The notes under the pieces are model-generated. The model had not been told where the DNA came from and did not search any database. It saw only the letters and a program-made list of their open reading frames with translations. From assembly GCF_002741035.1 (NCBI RefSeq), contig NZ_CP016808.1, forward strand, positions 3,892,501 through 3,956,500: a stretch of 64,000 nucleotides of DNA. Direction: 5' to 3'. This DNA comes from Paenibacillus sp. BIHB 4019. Its GTDB lineage: Bacteria; Bacillota; Bacilli; Paenibacillales; Paenibacillaceae. Numbering within the stretch: position 1 is the stretch's first letter; every line of letters starts with the position of its first letter. Shown piece after piece: positions 61,544 to 64,000 of the stretch. Both the position numbers and the translations under genes were made by a program.

Positions 61544-62611
61544 ATGAATGCTATTCAGACAACAAGCCGCCGTTTGCTCGCCCTGCTGCTTGCCATCACC
61601 CTGCTGCTTGTAGCAGCGGGCTGTGGCGACGCGCAGGAGAGTGATCCGGCGGTGGAATCTTCCGTTCCAAACGGCGATGTCACGCTTGTCATTGGTGCAT
61701 ACTCCATAGTGAAGGATGCTTTCGCCGAAATTTTGCCGCAGTTCCAGGCTTACTGGCTGCAGCAAACGGGACAAAAGGTTGTATTTCAGGAATCCTATGA
61801 AGCCTCTGGGACGCAAGCGCGGGCCATTATAGGCGGATTTAATGCTGACGTTGCCGTGCTGGCGATGGAAGGCGACGTGAACAAAATCGCCGATGCGGGA
61901 CTTATCAACCCGAATTGGAAGGAGCAAGCGGACGGCGAATTCGTGACCAAGTCGATTGTGGTGCTTGGCACGCGTGAGGGCAATCCGCTGAACATTCAGG
62001 ATTGGTCCGATCTCACTCGCAGCGGAGTCAAGGTTGTTTATCCGAACCCGAAAACCTCAGGCGGCGCCCAATGGGATATTAATGCGATTTATGGCGCGGG
62101 ATTGAAGCAGTCGGAGGTAGAGACAGGCACCAAGGACCCGGCCTATGCCAAAAACTTCCTTAAGGCCGTCCATGCCAACGTGGAATCGCTCGATAAAAGC
62201 GGCCGTGCTTCTATGGCGGCGTTTGAATACGGTGTAGGCGACGTTATCGTGACGTATGAGAATGAGCTGCTGGCCCGTATTAAGCAGGGCAAGGACTATC
62301 ATATCGTCGTGCCGAAAAGCACCATCTTGATTGAAAACCCGGCAACGGTTGTAGACACAAATGTAGACAAGCATGGCACCCGCGAGGTGGCCGAAGCATT
62401 CATCCATTATTTGCACAGCGATGAAGCCCAGCGTGTTCTTGTCGATTACGGTTTCCGTCCCGTTAATGAAACGGTTGCCAAGGAGACGGCGAACAAATAC
62501 GTAGTTCCTGAGCAGCTGTTCGACATCAGCTACCTCGGCGGCTGGCCCGAGGTAAAGAAGACGCTCTATTCCAAAAAGGGCATCTGGTACCAAGTGCTCG
62601 CGGGTATTTAA
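61544..62611 (+). CDS. sbp: sulfate-binding lipoprotein
   Basis: The extracellular receptor, 355 residues. A lipobox (LVAAGC) ends the signal peptide near residue 26. The binding domain shows GAYSIVKDAFAEILPQFQAYW, FQESYEASGTQARAIIGG, VYPNPKTSGGAQWDINAIYG and FRPVNETVAKE, all typical of Sbp proteins. ATG 61544 is favoured; GAAAGAG is 12 bp upstream. Here the receptor gene comes last in the operon, after cysTWA; in many relatives it comes first. Confidence 0.93.
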   Translation: MNAIQTTSRRLLALLLAITLLLVAAGCGDAQESDPAVESSVPNGDVTLVIGAYSIVKDAFAEILPQFQAYWLQQTGQKVVFQESYEASGTQARAIIGGFNADVAVLAMEGDVNKIADAGLINPNWKEQADGEFVTKSIVVLGTREGNPLNIQDWSDLTRSGVKVVYPNPKTSGGAQWDINAIYGAGLKQSEVETGTKDPAYAKNFLKAVHANVESLDKSGRASMAAFEYGVGDVIVTYENELLARIKQGKDYHIVVPKSTILIENPATVVDTNVDKHGTREVAEAFIHYLHSDEAQRVLVDYGFRPVNETVAKETANKYVVPEQLFDISYLGGWPEVKKTLYSKKGIWYQVLAGI

Positions 62612-62688
62612 TTCCAATCAAAAGCTCAGTTGCACGTAACAATGAAATTAGACATTGTAATAAATCTTGTAACAAATCTTGTAACAAC

Positions 62689-62739
62689 AAACAAACCGTG
62701 GATTTGGCTATTGAATGAGCCAGGTCCACGGTTTGTTTG
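62689..62739. terminator. terminator after the sulfate operon
   Basis: AACAAACCGTGGA pairs with TCCACGGTTTGTT, with an inner GGCT/AGCC stem. It may serve both strands. Confidence 0.88.
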
Positions 62740-62816
62740 ATTGCCCCCAAAAAATCGGTAAACGCTTTAAGGTTGTATAGGTGAGCGAAGAATCCCATTT
62801 CACCTATATCTATCCC

Positions 62817-63614
62817 TTACGAGTTTAAAACGAATTTTTCAAATACGTGACGAACACCCTCATCATTGTTACTAAGCGTCACATAATTCGCAACCTCTTT
62901 CAGCGCCGGAATCGCATTAGCCATCGCTACGCCAAGTCCAGCCGCTTCGATCATCTCGTGATCATTCCACGCATCGCCGATTGCAATCGTTTGATCCATC
63001 GTGCAGCCAAGATGCTCAGCCATAAAACGCAGCGCATGTCCTTTTGTTCCTTCTTTATGCATAAACTCTAAATAATGAGCTTTGGATTTCGTAATATGCA
63101 CGCGGTCGCCGATAAGCGCCTTGAGCTGCTCAGCAATTTCATCGAGATAGTCCGGCTCATCAATAATCAGCATTTTCGTATTTGGCTGCTCCAGCAGCTC
63201 CTCGAAATCCGGTGCTACTGTATAAGGGATTTTGGAAAGCCGCGAATACATGAGCGCCTTCTCATTTGCTTCCTTCACAAACAGCTGGTCATCGACATAA
63301 AGCTGCAAATGCAGGCCATGTTTTTCTGTAAAAGCATACAGCTCCTTGGCCGCATCGGTAGGCACGCTGCGCTCATACAGCACCTTGCCGTCCAGCAGCG
63401 TTTTTACCAGCGACCCCTGATACGTAATGATGGGCACATTGAGCTGGATTTGCTCAGCGATCTGTCTGGCGGAAGCGTACATTCTTCCAGTAGCCAGCGT
63501 CACCGTTACGCCTTTCGCGATAGCTTCCTCCATGGCGCGTTTCGTTCCTTCAGTTACAACGAGTTCATCGTTCAACAGCGTATCATCTACATCAATTGCA
63601 ATTAATTTATACAT
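62817..63614 (-). CDS. Cof-type HAD-IIB sugar-phosphate phosphatase
   Basis: A 265-residue HAD hydrolase. Motif I is IDVDDTLLND at the start (nucleophile Asp), motif II is TLATGR, motif III has the Lys near KSKAHYLEF/KGHALRFMAEHLGC and motif IV is AIGDAWNDHEMIEAAGLGVAMANA. The cap is of the C2B type. These enzymes dephosphorylate sugar phosphates or flavin/pyridoxal phosphates with loose specificity. The ATG at 63614 gives the normal start; the frame is open further upstream without support. Confidence 0.92.
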   Translation of the reverse strand: MYKLIAIDVDDTLLNDELVVTEGTKRAMEEAIAKGVTVTLATGRMYASARQIAEQIQLNVPIITYQGSLVKTLLDGKVLYERSVPTDAAKELYAFTEKHGLHLQLYVDDQLFVKEANEKALMYSRLSKIPYTVAPDFEELLEQPNTKMLIIDEPDYLDEIAEQLKALIGDRVHITKSKAHYLEFMHKEGTKGHALRFMAEHLGCTMDQTIAIGDAWNDHEMIEAAGLGVAMANAIPALKEVANYVTLSNNDEGVRHVFEKFVLNS

Positions 63615-63767
63615 AATGGCAATATGTTCCCCTCTCCAAGCCTCTTTATCGTGTACATAAGCTAGGTTGATTGTAGCGAAAAATCGCCATTCGTACAAGC
63701 GATCAACCGCTTTTCTTGTATAATAGAGGGGGTTGTTAAAGAATGGATAGGGAGAGGATGGGCAAGG

Positions 63768-64000
63768 ATGAAGCTAAGATGGGGGATTTTAAGCGGTGCG
63801 AGCATTGCTATACATACGATGATTCCAGCCATTCAGCAGGCGGAGCGAGGCGAGGCAGTGGCAATTGCAAGCCGCAGCTTGGAACGGGCCGTTGAAGCAG
63901 CAGAGCGGTTGGGCATTGAAAAAGCGTACGGCTCCTACGAGGAGCTGCTCGCTGATCCAAATATCGATGCGGTCTACATTCCGCTGCCGAACCATTTACA
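63768..64000 (+). CDS. Gfo/Idh/MocA-family oxidoreductase (5' part)
   Basis: The first 77 codons before the window ends. The Rossmann start LRWGILSGASIAIHTMIPAIQQAERGEAVAIASR and the block AYGSYEELLADPNIDAVYIPLPNHL match this family of sugar dehydrogenases and related enzymes. GGGAGAGG lies upstream, and TATAAT at 63719-63724 is a likely -10 box. Substrate unknown. Confidence 0.9.
   Translation, partial: MKLRWGILSGASIAIHTMIPAIQQAERGEAVAIASRSLERAVEAAERLGIEKAYGSYEELLADPNIDAVYIPLPNHL

Noticed and set aside
1..64000. tRNA, rRNA or complete insertion sequences
   Set aside because: None was seen. No transposase-like frame with terminal inverted repeats was found, and the phage integrase is the only recombinase trace.

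Overview
The window looks like a chromosomal segment of a Paenibacillus-like Firmicute (inference). The support is strong AGGAGG-type ribosome binding sites, TTG and GTG starts, LplB/YesMN-type sugar uptake genes, a Firmicute-type Tad pilus operon, an Hfq of the Bacillus type, a match to the CcpA cre consensus, a LexA box of the Bacillus type, and a lasso-peptide cluster with the gene order I recall for paeninodin from Paenibacillus. No rRNA, tRNA or CRISPR array was seen.

Layout. 1-4.1 kb: end of a polysaccharide locus (glycosyltransferase end, manC, a second glycosyltransferase, UDP-glucose dehydrogenase). 4.2-11.3 kb: a complete lasso-peptide operon in the order cyclase, precursor, HPr-kinase-like tail kinase, RRE protein, leader peptidase, nucleotidyltransferase, ABC exporter. 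The precursor is a 54-residue ORF at 6201-6365. Its predicted core has 34 residues, a 9-residue Ala1-Asp9 ring, a long acidic tail and a C-terminal Ser. 11.5-14.0 kb (minus): a large beta-helix protein. 14.2-25.1 kb: a Tad/Flp pilus operon with its own promoter and leader hairpin, ending in an FHA-domain protein. 25.1-27.1 kb (minus): an epimerase-family protein, a lipoprotein and a DUF2621-type membrane protein.

27,121-34,057 is a decayed prophage of about 6.9 kb flanked by perfect 30-bp direct repeats, inserted about 35 bp before the endonuclease IV gene. It keeps an internally deleted integrase, tail-gene fragments, a secreted alpha/beta hydrolase, a type I toxin-antitoxin locus (holin-like toxin plus antisense RNA), a holin and an endolysin each broken by an in-frame TAG, a small AT-rich cargo cassette, an intact Hfq, and a broken YolD gene that still has its LexA box.

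34.1-39 kb: nfo, purU, tkt and ppnP. 39.2-46.4 kb: a sugar ABC transporter (two permeases and a lipoprotein) followed by a YesM/YesN-type two-component system, with a cre-like site in front. 46.4-52.4 kb (minus): a sugar-acid catabolic operon (enolase-superfamily dehydratase, GntR regulator, medium-chain dehydrogenase, TIM-barrel isomerase, SDR reductase, MFS transporter). 52.9-58.4 kb: a DUF420 membrane protein, a 3-hydroxyisobutyrate-dehydrogenase-family enzyme, pgi, a YigZ protein and a membrane-anchored DJ-1/PfpI protein. 58.7-62.6 kb: a sulfate ABC transporter operon. The window ends with a Cof-type HAD phosphatase and the start of a Gfo/Idh/MocA oxidoreductase.

The most striking items are the long-tailed lasso peptide with its two tail-modifying enzymes, the prophage-borne Hfq, the type I toxin-antitoxin locus, and a bipartite hairpin repeat found in two copies upstream of both tkt and the DUF420 gene.
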